From Oikopleura dioica (lineage: Eukaryota; Chordata; Appendicularia; Copelata; Oikopleuridae): DNA of 64,000 bases. Within the stretch, counting starts at the first letter, position 1, and every line of letters begins with the position of its first letter. Below the pieces are notes generated by a model. The model made no database searches and was not told the origin of the DNA. It worked only from the letters and a program-made list of their open reading frames with translations. Below are positions 36,599-48,633 of the stretch, in pieces. The DNA lies in contig OU015567.1 of NCBI GenBank assembly GCA_907165135.1, positions 3,663,001 to 3,727,000 of the forward strand, given 5' to 3'. Position numbers and translations under genes: made by a program.

Positions 36599-37664
36599 CT
36601 AGAATGATTTTGAAGCATTCAAGCCATTTGATTTTGAAATTCTTGCATCAATAGACACTCGGCTCAACATCGTGGCCTCAAGTAGAAAGAAAAATAAAAA
36701 AGGTAGAGGCATGCTGTACCGAGTAAATAATCCGAGTGCTATCGATTTCCTTGAGAAGGCTGAGGAAGGTTTCTGTCTCGTCTTCCGAGTCGGATAAATT
36801 TTCTTCGTTTCTGGATGGTTTTGCTGGGTTAAATCTTTATGGGCTCGACAAATTGACCATTTCAACTCGTTTCTTCACCAAAAAACATAGCCGATTTCAA
36901 GCCTCGGGGCCTGTTTCAGCACAAAAAGTGCCAAGCGATCGGCAACAGGTTAACTAATTCATTAACCTGTCAAAAAAATCATTTTTGAAGACGCTGTCTA
37001 GTAGACAGGGTGACTTTTATGGTCTATGTTTAAGGGGTTGGTGGTCGAGAAAAAGGATTTTTTCAGCCTAAAAAACTCAATTTTTTCAAGAAAAATTTTT
37101 TTTTGTTCTCAATCTTAATAAGTTGTAAAGGGTTGAAATTGTGTGGGTGGCTTGGTTTTAAAAGAAATTAAAAAGGAAAAATGACCAAATCTAGCGTCAA
37201 ATCGACCTGAAATCGCGGTTCTTGCTATTTTAGTCGACATTTTTCGATTTTTGGTCATTTTTCGCCTTTTTTTGAAGCCGATTTCCCTGCACCATGATTT
37301 TGACGCTAAAAATAGGTTGTTCGAGAAAAAAAATTACTGTAAGTTCATAAAAAAACTATAAGTTAACGCCGAAAATTAAAATCATTTTATAATTCTCGAC
37401 CAACACCCCCTTAATATATTTTCAGAATAATCGCCCTGTAAACATTTGTGTATATAAACAAATTTCTGCATAAAACTTGCCCTGTCAGTTTTTCTCACGT
37501 TTTTAAACACATAGCTATGAACCAAATTGCCGAGCCCGTGCATCTATCCGACTTGATTTCGATCGCCATTTCGATCATATTCCTCTTCATCGAGAAAGAA
37601 TTGAGCACGCAGAGCGAATAGTACATCGGTTCGAGGCCCGTTTTGCTGAACTCCACCGCTTTGC
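36599..37664 (-). CDS. Partial unknown gene, three exons
   Basis: Exons 37664-37509, 36823-36720 and 36676-36599 join in phase. The first reads FSKTGLEPMYYSLCVLNSF... and ends SAIWFIAM. The second is acidic (EENLSDSEDETETFLSLL). The last ends SNGLNASKSF before a TAG. Phase agreement at both junctions and good borders support a real gene, but I recognise no family and cannot find its 5' end. Confidence 0.4.
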
Positions 37665-39091
37665 CTTGTTTGTTTTGGGTAAGCACCTTCACGATTCCCC
37701 CTTTTTATTGCTTGAGAAAGAGAACGTTAATTGCTTTCATGTTAACACGCTTTGTTTTCATCCAGGTGTCCAAAGAACGGTTATCAAAAATAATAATAAA
37801 ACAGGTTATTATTATAAATTGTTCTTCGATTTTTCGATTGAGCACTTGGCAATTACGCTATATAAAGAAAATCACCAAGCTATACAGCCCGACAAATCTC
37901 TTTTTCAAGCTTTCCTGCAACGTCTTTTCGCATAGTCACCATACTCGTCCCTTCAGACATCAGCTGAACATTTACTGAAACATGAAATTATGAACGCCCT
38001 GGTTTACAGAGAAAAAAAAAGAAGAAGAATTGAAAAATGTATTCAAAGCTGGAAAATGATTTGAAAATATATCGGGTCTGTTTTCTGAACAAAAAGACAA
38101 AATGAGATTTTTGTGAGATTTATGCAATTTAAGGGTGTGGCGGTCTAATTGAATAAAGAGAGAATTTTCGGAAAAAATATTTTATAAAAATATGCAGTGT
38201 AAAAATATGTTAATTTAAGGGGGGCAAAATTAAAATAAACCCTAACCCTAGAAATACCGGTTAAAATGGAGGCTTTCGATTTTAACCACGTGATTGAATG
38301 ATAGAATACGTTTTAATTTTGTACGTGGAAGTCAATCAGAAAAATATAACTGTTCGTTAATTGTCATTTCCTAACGTGTTTGTAAAACAAGACTAGACAG
38401 TTTCGGAAATAGACTTACACTGATAGTCCGGCTCCAACCAAATATAGTGGCATTTTAGACCCTTGTCATCCGAGTTTATCAAATATACTCCCAATATTTA
38501 TCATAAACTCTAATTAACTCTGAGAAACTCAGTGAACTTTCTTGATCGATAATCTTCTTTCCATCGGTGAAAAATGATCGGGTTCGATTTCGATAATTTG
38601 TCAAAATCATCAACAGATCCAGAAGCCGTAAATATCAAAAAATGAATGAAGACGCGCATACTTATTATTTCTCTTTTACAAAGCGTTGTATTTATCGAGC
38701 TCCTCATTCAAAATCCTGCCATTTAAACAGAATTACTACTCAAACAAAACGTTTGGAAACTGTTCCAGCGCCAGAAAAGCTCGTACAGACCATTTTTTTT
38801 TATTAAATGAAAACGGTTATTTTTAAGACTCGAAGAAAATAATTGTTCAAAATTATTCATTATAAGAACCTTTCTTACAAAGTGTTTTTTAAAATATTTT
38901 AATAATTATTTCGATGAAATAATAAGATTTATTTTAATAATTATTTTTTAATAAATAAATAAAGAATATTTTAACAATTTATTTAAATATTTTTAAATAA
39001 CTATATTAAATAAACAATCAGAAAAAACACCTCTTATTTCTAAAAAAAATGAATACACTCTATTAATAGATCTACTTGTTAGCACGATGTC
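37665..39091. other. Mostly AT-rich spacer; one possible small secreted peptide frame
   Basis: At 38707-38510 (minus) an uninterrupted 65-codon frame contains an internal start, MRVFIHFLIFTASG, that looks like a signal peptide followed by a charged 35-residue tail. Without splice or homology support it stays a suggestion. The stretch 38880-39000 is nearly pure A/T. Confidence 0.35.
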
Positions 39092-39443
39092 TCAAAACAA
39101 TCCAACAAATCGACATCGTGTAAAAAAATCGAAATTGGACTTATTGAACGAGCTTCTCCACGTTTTTCCAAGCTCTTTCTGAGCGAGGGCCCTTTGCTCT
39201 GAGCGGAAAAACGTCCGAAACTCATCCCCAAATCCCTTTGTCGTAAACAAGGAGCGCACTTTGTGAGCCAGCTGAATTCAATTATTGGAAAACAATAAAC
39301 CAAAATACGCTTTCGAACAATTGATATAAATTAATTCTTTTCCTGAGAAATTGACCCTGAACGGATGTTGCTAAGAAGCAAGAAACCTGACGATTTTGAT
39401 CTTTGACAGCTTTTCGCAGGGTTTTGTCGTCATTTCTGGCCAT
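39092..39443 (-). CDS. Small basic two-exon protein
   Basis: Exons 39443-39387 and 39271-39092 join in phase and give 78 residues: MARNDDKTLRKAVKDQNRQ, then LAHKVRSLFTTKGFG...SNFDFFTRCRFVGLF. The product is strongly basic, without signal or membrane segment. The donor is CAG/GTTTCT and the acceptor TTGAATTCAG. No family is recognised. Clean phase agreement and a coherent amphipathic sequence argue for a real gene. Confidence 0.45.
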
Positions 39444-40144
39444 GAATTCTACAAATATGAAAGCAGTCTTGGCGGGTAGCGGTCTGACCTGTTTTCAAAT
39501 ATTGAATTTTTGAATTATTTTGGCTCATGGGTCATGATAAATATTAAGTGCCGAATATATGTCCCCTCTCCTATAAAAACGTATCTGCACTTTGATTATG
39601 ACAGTTATCCAAGATGGTATTAGCCTTTATTTTGACATTTTTCACTGCCTCAACGAGTTCAAAATTTGCAGATATGTGGCAAGGTAGTTCTGTTATTAAT
39701 TTGAATGTGAGTTTTATTAAATCAAAATTAAGATTTGATTTGGGCTCGCGAGGAAACAGATCACTGGCTGAGAACAATGAATAATGCTGACGACTTTATC
39801 AACCGTAATTTAGATTAATTCGTTTTTAAATGAGATCTCATACTTAGTATTCAGATGATTCATCACAACGAGGAAATTTCTTACAGAACTCCGTTCCGAA
39901 CCGATTCAAAAGAATAACCTATGAATAAAAAGAAAAAAAGCGTTTTGAAATTATTTTATGAGATGAAGCACCGATATTATCTCCGATATCCGACGCCGCT
40001 GAACCGACCTATCGAATTGAGATATTTTGTTGTCAGTCATTTATTTGAAAAAACAAAGAAAAACTCATTTTACGAGGCATAAACAAGGCTGTAATACAAA
40101 ATGAAGATGTCTGGAAAATAATATCCCAGAAAGAGATTTGGTAA
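39444..40144. other. Intergenic, no supported gene
   Basis: Lies between two divergent genes, so it probably holds both promoters. A 68-codon minus-strand frame at 39571-39777 has no supporting signals. Confidence 0.45.
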
Positions 40145-41642
40145 ATGCTCCAGAGAAAGTTAGACAAGAACACGATTTTGATTCAAATTGGCGAAAATGG
40201 ATTGGGAAGAAAGTATCACTCCTTTCTTCTGCGCAGAGTATTTTTGCTGTTAGCGATTTTATGCTTTATCTCGGTCGGCTGGTTCTTTGCCCGCGGAAAA
40301 CTCATTGTCGGATTTCAAGTTCGACTTGAAACTGGTCCCGAAAAAGTATCTCCGAACGGAAACAAAGAATCAAATGAAATCGACTACGATGCGACCCCAG
40401 AACATTGCGTTCGACAAAAAGAAAGGGCATTCTTGCTTTTCTGGGCAAAAAAATTAGATTTATTTCGCAAAGCCCATTGAAGAACGACTCTACTTTTTGA
40501 AAACCCACAAAACAGCGTCATCTGTTATTGAAAATATCCTCTACAGATATGGACTGCGAACGAACAAGACCTTTGGCTTTCCGTTGAATGGGGCTCTTAT
40601 CTTTGACTACCGAAAGCCTTTTTCAAAAAGCATGATGTTCCCCTTGCGTGACGGAAGTCGCCCAGATATCTTGCAGCAGCACACGAGATATTCAAAGGAG
40701 CTCGCGGATATCTTTCCAAAATCCGACTCTTTCAGAATAACGATTTTTAGGTTAGTGAAATTAATGCTTATTTTCATTCTTTATGCAACCAGAGACCCAG
40801 GGACACTTCTTCCATCGCTGTTCGAATACTTTCCTCGGAATCCGCCTTTCAAAGAAGCCAAGACTGTGGAGAACTTTATTTCGTCGCCTGAAAAATACAG
40901 GTAATCCCTTTTCTTTTGAAGGGAAATATATCTGATTTTAGTAGTGTTGGTGCTGCCGATTTCGTGACACGGAATTCGATGACTTTTCAAATGGGATTCG
41001 AAAATTTTTTGAAATCTGAACCGACCGATGAGCAAATCGCTGAAATCATTTCGACAGTAGAAAACGACTTCGACCTCGTCTTGCTTTCCGAGTATTTACC
41101 ACAATCGCTGATTTTGCTGAGACATCTTTTGTGTCTGAAGTGGAGCGACATTGCAACCATGTCCAAGAATATTTCCAAACGAAAGCATATTGAGGAAAGT
41201 GTGAAGGAAAAAATCCGACGCTGGCAGAATGTGGATATGAGAGTTTACGAAGCGGCGAACAGAACACTTTGGCAAAAGATTAGAGATTTTGGCGAAGAGA
41301 AAATGGCCACGGAAATGAGCATTCTGGAGAAAATGAATAGCGAAAATGCCGAAAAGTGCGTCAAGGGATACCGCCCGGTGAAAGAACTGGCCGTCGAGTT
41401 CCGTGACTACGAGCCGCCAGGACTGACCATCGAGGGAATCGACCTGAAAGACGGCTACTCAGATGTTTGCTACGACATTGCTTTGTCACCTTTTGCTCTG
41501 GCGATTGATATACTTGATAAACAATGTCAAAGCTCTCACGTAAGAATACTTGCGACAATTTCATAAAAAATTTTAGTTCTTGCGAAAATACATGAATATG
41601 GAAGACAGACCAAAGCGATTCAAAACTGATTGTAAAAAATAA
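40145..41642 (+). CDS. Galactose-3-O-sulfotransferase (cerebroside sulfotransferase-like)
   Basis: Five exons, 40145-40408, 40458-40750, 40793-40900, 40942-41539 and 41577-41642, join in phase and give 442 residues (human GAL3ST1 423). These Golgi type II enzymes move sulfate from PAPS to the 3-OH of galactose on glycolipids or glycans. The N-terminus is cytosolic and basic, then a membrane anchor (VFLLLAILCFISVGWFF, about residues 32-48). The 5'-phosphosulfate loop is YFLKTHKTASS and the 3'-phosphate motif is ITIFRDPG...S. The LLSEYLPQSLILLRHLLCLKW block is a family hallmark. The first donor, GTTCGA, was chosen because it restores the frame. With the GT12 enzyme at 11-19 kb, this is the second glycolipid-type enzyme in the window; they are not adjacent. 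Confidence 0.9.
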
Positions 41643-42421
41643 ATCAAAAAAGGACTTTCGAATTGAAAAAAATGAACTTTGGACCTCGGTAGAGAAAGAT
41701 GAGTGAATGCAGAAATTTAACCCTGGCTCGTCAGGCGCGCATTTTAACAAAAAACGTTGCGCCATAACGGCTGCATTCTAGTTAGAGAAAATGAAATCTG
41801 CGTTAATTAGGTTGTACCACCGTTATTCTTTTATTTTGGCAAATAAAAGGGAAGATGAAAATTATGATTATACGCTCTTATCGTTTGCAAATTATGAATC
41901 AAAAGCAAAATGCGTTTCATTTGAATAATTATGGAATAATGATTTGAACGAAATCGTTGTTGTCTCATTATTTCCTATTTATGGCCAATCAGTTGAGCTA
42001 TTTTGTTATTTTGCTTGTCACAAAACATCTTTTACCTTCTACTTATTCCCTCAATAACTCATTAAAAGGTTGAATAACGGCAACTTCGAGTGGTTTCACG
42101 TTTTTTGTTTTCACCGAGCGCACTCTTTGTTTTTACTCAAGTCAGTTGAAATTAACTCCACGTTAACGCCTATTGTTACCGTAAATATGAATTAAACGAG
42201 GGAGAGGTTGAGTTCCGGTTCCATCAATCAAAAAATGAAAGCGAAAGTTTTTGAGATATTTTTATTCTATTATTCTCTCAAAAAGTCAGTCAGTCACTAG
42301 AATTAAGTCTATTTACAGTGAGTATAAAAGTGAGAAGAAAGATAAGGAAAAGGTTTTGTTTCGCTTGGTCTGTTCAAAGTGTTGTTCAAAAATCGGTCAT
42401 CCAGTGCACGCGATAGATCAT
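41643..42421. other. 3' spacer, no supported gene
   Basis: AT-rich region between two convergent genes. No repeat or coding frame is supported. Confidence 0.5.
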
Positions 42422-43453
42422 TTATCGTCGTCGTCGGGATTTCTTGGATTTGTCGGGCTTGTCAGCTGGGGCAGCATCGGGTCCGGCAGCGGCGTCGGGA
42501 GCTGGGGGACCTTGTCCGGGAGCGCCAAAAGCTTGGGGAGCTGGGCCAGGGCCGAATCCTCCTGGGCCACCTGGTCCTCCGAATCCAGGACCGCCGGGGC
42601 CGCCGGGGCCACCAAAGCCAGGGCCGCCGGGGCCACCAAAACCAGGGCCGCCTGGACCGCCAAGGCCTGGGCCGCCTGGACCACCGAGACCAGGGCCGCC
42701 GGGACCGCCAAAGTCAGCAGCATCCTCAGCTGGAGGAGGGCCAGCAGGGAAACCGCCAGGGAATCCACCTGGGAAGCCACCGGGGAAACCGCCGAAGTCA
42801 GTAGCATCACCCTGAGGAGGAGGGCCAGCGGGGAAACCACCAGCGGGGAATCCGCCAGGGAATCCACCGAATCCACCGGGACCGCCAAAGTCAGCAGCGT
42901 CTTCAGCTGGGGGAGGTCCTGCTGGGAATCCACCGGGGAATCCACCAGGGAATCCACCTGGGAAACCACCGAAGTCGGCAGCGTCACCTTGTGGGGGAGG
43001 TCCAGCAGGGAAGCCACCAGGGAATCCTCCTGCGGGGAATCCACCAGCAGGGAATCCACCGAAATCAGCGGCATCGGCGGCGGGTGGGGGGCCGAATCCT
43101 GGGAAGCCACCTGGGAATGGGAATGGAGATGGGCCGAATCCCTGAGGAGCTTTGGGAGCTTCTTCAGCGTTGTCGGTCTTGTCGCCTTCCTTTGGAGGAG
43201 CGGGGAAAGCGCCGGGGAAAGCACCAGGGAAAGCACCGGGGAATCCGCCGAAGAATGGCTGAGCAGCGGGAGCAGCGGCTTCAGCGTTATCTGTCTTGTC
43301 GCCTTCTTTGGGTGGCTGGGCGAAGGGGAAGGCTTAAATAAACGATAAAGATTTGCTCTCGAAGGATACTTGCTCACCTGGGAAACCTCCGGGTTGTCCG
43401 GGGAAGCCAAATGGCACTGGGGCTGCTGGTGGTGCTTTAGTCTCTTCTGACAT
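42422..43453 (-). CDS. Gly-Phe-Pro repeat protein
   Basis: Two exons, 43453-43378 and 43332-42422, join in phase and give 328 residues. The start is MSEETKAPPAAPVPFGFPG. The body is low complexity: runs of GGFPGGFPAG, spacers PPP-(Q/A)-D-A-A-D-F-GG, two copies of PPKEGDKTDNAE, then a GGPGGPG tail and a basic end (DKSKKSRRRR). There is no signal peptide. A structural or phase-separating role is possible, but nothing proves it. The repeats also create long open frames on the other strand and in a second minus frame. This frame is preferred because it has an ATG, a clean intron and a patterned product. Confidence 0.65.
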
Positions 43454-43799
43454 ATCTCAAGTTATGTGGAAATGGATAAATATCATCGAATTATATGTTA
43501 TTTTCATTTCCTGGCTATATTTTTAAAGATGATAAAAATTCTTGATTTAGTGATTCAAAACGGAAACGATTTTGCTTGAAAAAAATAATAGAAAAAGGAA
43601 GCCATTGAGTCTAAATTTTATTATCTGACATAGATAGAACTTTTTAGACATACCGTACTTCCATCATAGAATTTTGATGTCGATTTTTATGGAGAAAAGG
43701 TGGTTGTTCAGAAATGGCTCTTTGAGAAATGTGCATATGCTCCGGCGGTCTACGAAATAAAATTTGTCCATTTCAAGTCTCTTAGATAATAAGTGAAAA

Positions 43800-45074
43800 A
43801 TGAAGCTTTCTTTAGCTTTTGGTGCCGTTTCTGCTTTTGAGCTTGCTGCAGTTACTCCCCCTCCCGGATGCCCGTAAGTTTCAAGACTCTTTATATTTCT
43901 ATTTTGATTCTAGAGACCTTGATAAATACGAGATTTGCACGGCAAAATGCTCAGCCGATCTCGACACTTGCAAAGAAGCTTGCAACCCCGACGACTTCAC
44001 ATGTGCCAGTCGTTGTGATGCCGCTGCTCTCGATTGCAACAACGACTGTCCCTGCAGCAACGGTTGTCCCAGCGGCTGCCTAGGCTGTGAAAACCCTATT
44101 TGCTCGACTGACGGAGAGCACCTTTTGATCCTCAATACATACGCCGGTATGGACAATCAGTCTTTCTTGATCGAACTTGCTACCGACATCCACAAAATGG
44201 GCAACTTCAACTACAACATGGAGATCCACGACATTGAGGACTCCTGTTACGCTTTCATGAAGGGCGAGCACTGGTTCCTCGGTGGTTACTACAACGAGCG
44301 AATGATCGCCAAAGTCAACCTTGGTGGCTGCGCAATCGAGCCTCAACAGAAACTTCTCGCCATCACCCACGTTGACGGCTTCTGGGGATCTTGCTCTGTC
44401 TATAATGACCTAACCCACATGTGTTTTGATGCCAATGGCGTTGGTGGCGATCGATGCCAGACTTTCGACGGTGAAGAGGGAGGTCAAGCTGTTCTTCCAT
44501 CTCGATCAAATGCTCCTCATGACTACACTGCCATGGCCGTCTATGACAACAAAATGTGGGTTGTTGGAGGATGCGATCCTGACGGCTTTGACTGCCATAA
44601 TGTCGTTGAGTCATTTGACGGGTCAAGCTGGACTGTTGCCCCTAACCTACCAGTAGCAGAAATTTATGCTCAGACTGTTCTTGGAGATGTGAATGGGCTC
44701 TACTCTATTTCTGGTCGACCAAGCTCTAATAGCCAGAATGTAAGAATCGAATTCAAAAAAATCGTGAATACTTTTCAAGGTGTACAAATTCAATGGAAGC
44801 TCCTGGAGCCTTCTCGGTCTGATGTCTTCCGCTCAAGCAGACGCATTCTACTTTACTTCTGGCAAAATTGTCAGCAATGGACTCGCATATGGCGGAGAAG
44901 AGTAAATAAGGTTACGATTTTCCGGTAATTTATTTTTCTTTAAGCTACATGGAAAAGATTCAATTGAGCGACACTGAATTTTCCTCCGTCAACATTGGAG
45001 TTGCAGCAAACGGTGAAGTGTTCGATCTCTACTACGCGGCGATGATCTTGGTTGATGGAGCAATCTGTATGTAA
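43800..45074 (+). CDS. Secreted Cys-rich, kelch-like protein, copy A
   Basis: Four exons, 43800-43873, 43914-44739, 44780-44901 and 44945-45074, join in phase and give 383 residues. A short signal-like N-terminus (MKLSLAFGAVSAF) precedes a Cys-dense module of about 60 residues (CTAKCSADLDTCKEAC ... CPSGCLGC). The rest has repeated sheet-turn units of kelch propeller type: HWFLGGYYNERM, MWVVGGCDPDGF, VVESFDGSSWTVAPNLP, LYSISG, YKFNGSSWSLLGLM. Paired Cys in the propeller part suit an extracellular protein. Function is unknown, possibly adhesive or matrix. A tandem copy follows 250 bp downstream. Confidence 0.82.
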
Positions 45075-45324
45075 AACATCTTCTCTCTTGACAATTCTTA
45101 TGCAGCATAAATTTTGCTTAACTTTTACTAAATAAATAAGATATTCATCAATGTATTTGTAAATAATGTGTCATGCGTTTGTTATTTTGTCGACAATAAT
45201 CGTTCAAAATTGGTCTTTGGGAAAAAGCAGATGGCAAGCCCGTCTCAAGACATAAACCGTCAATCATAAGTTTGTTAGACAATTAGACAATAAATTATCG
45301 TTGATAATGATAATTTTTGAAGCA

Positions 45325-46582
45325 ATGAGCGCCGTTTCCGCTTTTGAGCTTGCTGCAGTCACTCCTCCTCCTGGATGCCCGTAAGTAAAAATGGCGGATA
45401 AAGATAAAATAGTAAATTGAATAAGTGACCTTGACAAATTTGAAATTTGTACGGCGAAATGTTCAGCTGATCATGATGCTTGCAAAGCTGGCTGCAGCTC
45501 GGACGATTTCACATGCGTTAGCCGGTGCGATGCTGCTGCTCTTGATTGCAGCAACGCTTGTCCTTGTAACAATGGTTGCCCAAGTGGATGCCTTGGCTGC
45601 GAGAATCCGGTTTGCTCTAGCGAAGAAGAGCATCTCATGATTCTCAACGCTTATTCTGCAATAAGGGATCAGGCGTTTTTGATCGAGCTTGCTTCCGATA
45701 CTCACAAGATTGCCAACTTCAACTACAACGACTTTTTATTTGAAATTGAGGACTCCTGCTATGCATTCATGAATGGCGAGCACTGGTTCCTCGGCGGTTA
45801 CTACAATGAACGACTGGTCGCCAAGGTCAACCTCGGTGGCTGCTCAATCGAGCCTCAGCAAAGTCTTCTCGCCATCACTCATGTCGACGGCTACTATGGA
45901 TCTTGTGCTGTCTACAACGAAATTACACACATGTGTTTCGACTCAAATGGCGTTGGTGCCAATCGTTGCCAAACTTTTGACGGAGAAGACGGTGGTCAAG
46001 CTGTGGTCCAAACTCAATCAAATGCTCCTCACGACTACGCTGCAATGGCCATCTACGACAATAAGATGTGGGTTGTTGGAGGATGCGATCCCGCCGGCTT
46101 CGATTGTCATAATATCGTTGAATCATATGACGGATCGACATGGACCGTCGCTCCGAACATTCCTGTCGAAGAAATTTACTCTCAGACTGTTCTTGGAGAT
46201 GTTTATGGGCTCTACTCAATCTCTGGTCGCTTCAATGGCCGAAATGTAAGATGAAGATTGTAAATAATTCTTCACCATGTCACATGTTTCAGGTCTTCAA
46301 ATTTGATGGAAATTCCTGGTCGCTCCTTGGTTTGATGTCTGAAGCTCAAGCCGGTGCATATTTCTTCACTTCTGGCAAAATTGTTAACAACGGACTTGCA
46401 TATGCTGGAGAAGAGTAAGTATAAAGGATTTGAGTACAAATTTAGTCATTGGTTTTATTTTATATGACTCTATTGTCATCTTTAGCACCATGGAAAAGAT
46501 CCAATTGAGCGACACAAATTTTTCTTCGATCAACATCGATCGATCATCAAAAAAAAACTCTCTCTGCATCCGTGCGGAGTAA
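45325..46582 (+). CDS. Cys-rich, kelch-like protein, copy B (3' end replaced)
   Basis: Exons 45325-45380, 45426-46245, 46293-46414 and 46486-46582 mirror copy A exon for exon, with the same phases. Most of the protein is nearly identical. Two differences matter. The start lacks five codons of the signal region (MSAVSAFEL instead of MKLSLAFGAVSAFEL), so secretion may be impaired. After SSINI (about 46536) similarity to copy A stops. The frame then runs 15 codons into unrelated sequence and ends at 46582, losing roughly the last 30 residues. The break coincides with the left edge of the GC-rich block, so an insertion or rearrangement truncated this gene. Confidence 0.75.
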
Positions 46583-47269
46583 GCAGTTTTTGGATTTTTT
46601 GAAGCTAGAGAACTAAGTCACCCCCTCTGCTGGGGGTGAGGAATTATAGAGAATAGAAGTTGAAGATCATCTTTGTAAGTACACCTAGTTGTCGGCTGCT
46701 CTCAATCAGGCGTTAATTGGCAATTAATTTTAGCTCATTAGCTAGCCTCAGGGCAAAATTGCGTGCGTGGCGCTGACGCAGCGCATTATCGCAGCCAATC
46801 ACGTCTCTTGAGAGCAGAAGGGAGGTCACGTACCTGTCTAGCCGACCGTGTTCGCCTAACATCTTATGATCTTTTGCTTCCACTCGTAATCTCCTCGACT
46901 TAGTCTGATCATCCCTCAGCAATCACTTTTTCATTAGAGTGATTTCTTGGTCTCACTCTTCTCAACTACCACCGTCACCTTTACTTTGTATTATTTTCCC
47001 TTTCAACGTAAACCTTATTAGTTAAAATTTAAAATTCACAATATAGCTTACCCCCGTATCACTCACGCTACCTGCTTGTTACGCTATTCACTTATCACTA
47101 CTCTCGCTTACTTTATTTTCTTAATTCTATTCCTATTACTGTTGGAAGAGCATGTTCTTTTCGCCCATTCGCAGATGTTGTAATGAGTACAGAAGATATG
47201 CTATTTCTTTTCCCAGCTACTTGTAGCTGAAGTGGGTAGGAGACTACCACAAAAGGGCGAGCTGGGTAA
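46583..47269 (+). other. Leader region of the retroelement
   Basis: Non-coding, pyrimidine-rich, with the ACCCCC/GGGGGT hairpin near 46620. It presumably holds the internal promoter and 5' untranslated region. A short upstream ORF (ATGCCATCGTGA at 47275) precedes ORF1 in another frame. Confidence 0.45.
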
Positions 47270-47458
47270 TTTAAATGCCATCGTGATCCCCTTTTGAGCG
47301 AGTATCAGGAGCTGTCTGTTCACAGAAACGTGCTCTACTCTGCTCTGAGACAAATTGGAGCCAGGACTGAGCTGTCTTTTGTTAAGAATGTGATCGTCCC
47401 GCTCTTTGTCAATCCGTGCCATGTCAGCAGAATTGCCGCGCTGTGGGATGGACGGAAA

Positions 47459-48633
47459 ATGCACGTGAGGTTCATCGACAGATGTAAGTCGCTCACCTCC
47501 ATTGTGTTTGCGAACGCATTTTTAAGCACAATTCCGCATGGCAAAGCCAGGAAGACAGACAGCCACAAAACATCATTTAGCAAGTTTGTGGAGAAACTCA
47601 TATGGTGCCTCAGCAGAATTATTTCAGTCAGATCTTGCAAGAGGACTTGCGCAATTCTAGACTGTTCTTTGAAACTGTCCAAAACTGTTAATAAATCCTA
47701 CCCAGAAGGAAACTCTACGTCTGTCTCTCAAGTTCCCCTGGGAGTTGTTATTTGCGTCCCACTTCTTGCTGACCTTAAAAATTTGGTCCTTTCAGAAAGT
47801 GATAAAAGCCATCACGTGATGGCAAGGGTTTTCTCAGTAACTAACTTAGTTCAGGCCTTGGCTCGGATTGTCGTTACGGGAGGAAACTCGGTTGCTGCCG
47901 GCGCAGAATCTCTAGCAGAAGCCATGTTTAATGGATTTGAAATTACCACTCTTGGCTCAGCAAAGCCCGATAAGGTAGGTCATTTACCTCTCGCGGAACT
48001 GATCATGAGTGGTTTTCAGCCCAAAAAGCCCCGCCAAAATCTCAAGCGGCCCAAAACGCTAGCCAAGCTGAAAACTTGGAGAAGTCGATTACGAAAGTCA
48101 TCGATGATCGCGGCAACAAAGGACCGGCTCCGTCAAAGAGTGCGGCAAAGAAACCCGCTGCTAACTCTGCCACATCCAATTCCCAGGATCAAAGGGGAAA
48201 TCGCCCTGCCCGAGGCGGTGGAGCAAAGCGTGGTCGTGGTGGAAAAAGAAGAGGTAGTTGGAATACCAACCCTGATGGTGGTTCGCGAGGAGGGAAGCGA
48301 AATGTAGGTAGCAAACCTACGTCACGCCCTCCGCCCAATAATGGAAAAACGAAACAAAATCAGAACCCCCTCGACGCCGCCGAAGCCGATGTTCCGGTAG
48401 CTGAAACAGTATCGAAAGACAAGCTTAACAGGCGCAAAGCCACAAGAAATAAGCTGAAGCCTACTCTTCTTAAACCCAAAATGGATGAAATCGAAGAGGA
48501 CGTTAAGTTGAATCTTAACGAAGATGACATCGGGAGAAGCGATGAAGAGAATCTCACTCCTTTTCCGCAAGGTGGAACACCGCTCAAAGCGATGCCGGGT
48601 GACTCTCAAGACCTCTCCCCGAACACAGGTTGA
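47459..48633 (+). CDS. Retroelement ORF1, spliced, basic RG-rich protein
   Basis: The first part (open from 47270, first ATG at 47459, to 47978) and the second part (48020-48633) are in different frames. A 41-nt intron, GTCATT...TTTTCAG (47979-48019), joins them exactly: ...KPDKV, then AQKAPPKSQAAQNASQ. The N-terminal half is mixed helix and strand without a known motif. The C-terminal half is Lys/Arg/Gly-rich (RGGGAKRGRGGKRRG) and should bind nucleic acid, as ORF1 or Gag-like proteins do. The donor lies inside an AGGT-N5-ACCT motif. A non-AUG start near 47294 is also possible. Without splicing the first frame runs on to 48307. Confidence 0.6.

Noticed and set aside
42444-42815. Collagen-like plus-strand frame rich in Gly-Pro-Pro
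   Set aside because: It is the mirror of the minus-strand Gly-Phe-Pro repeats. It has no supported splice or signal peptide and its triplets come from the repeat DNA.
42418-43410. Long Leu/Ser/Pro minus-strand frame
   Set aside because: It is a shifted frame of the same repeat gene. Its product has no pattern beyond the repeat, whereas the chosen frame has an ATG exon and a clean intron.
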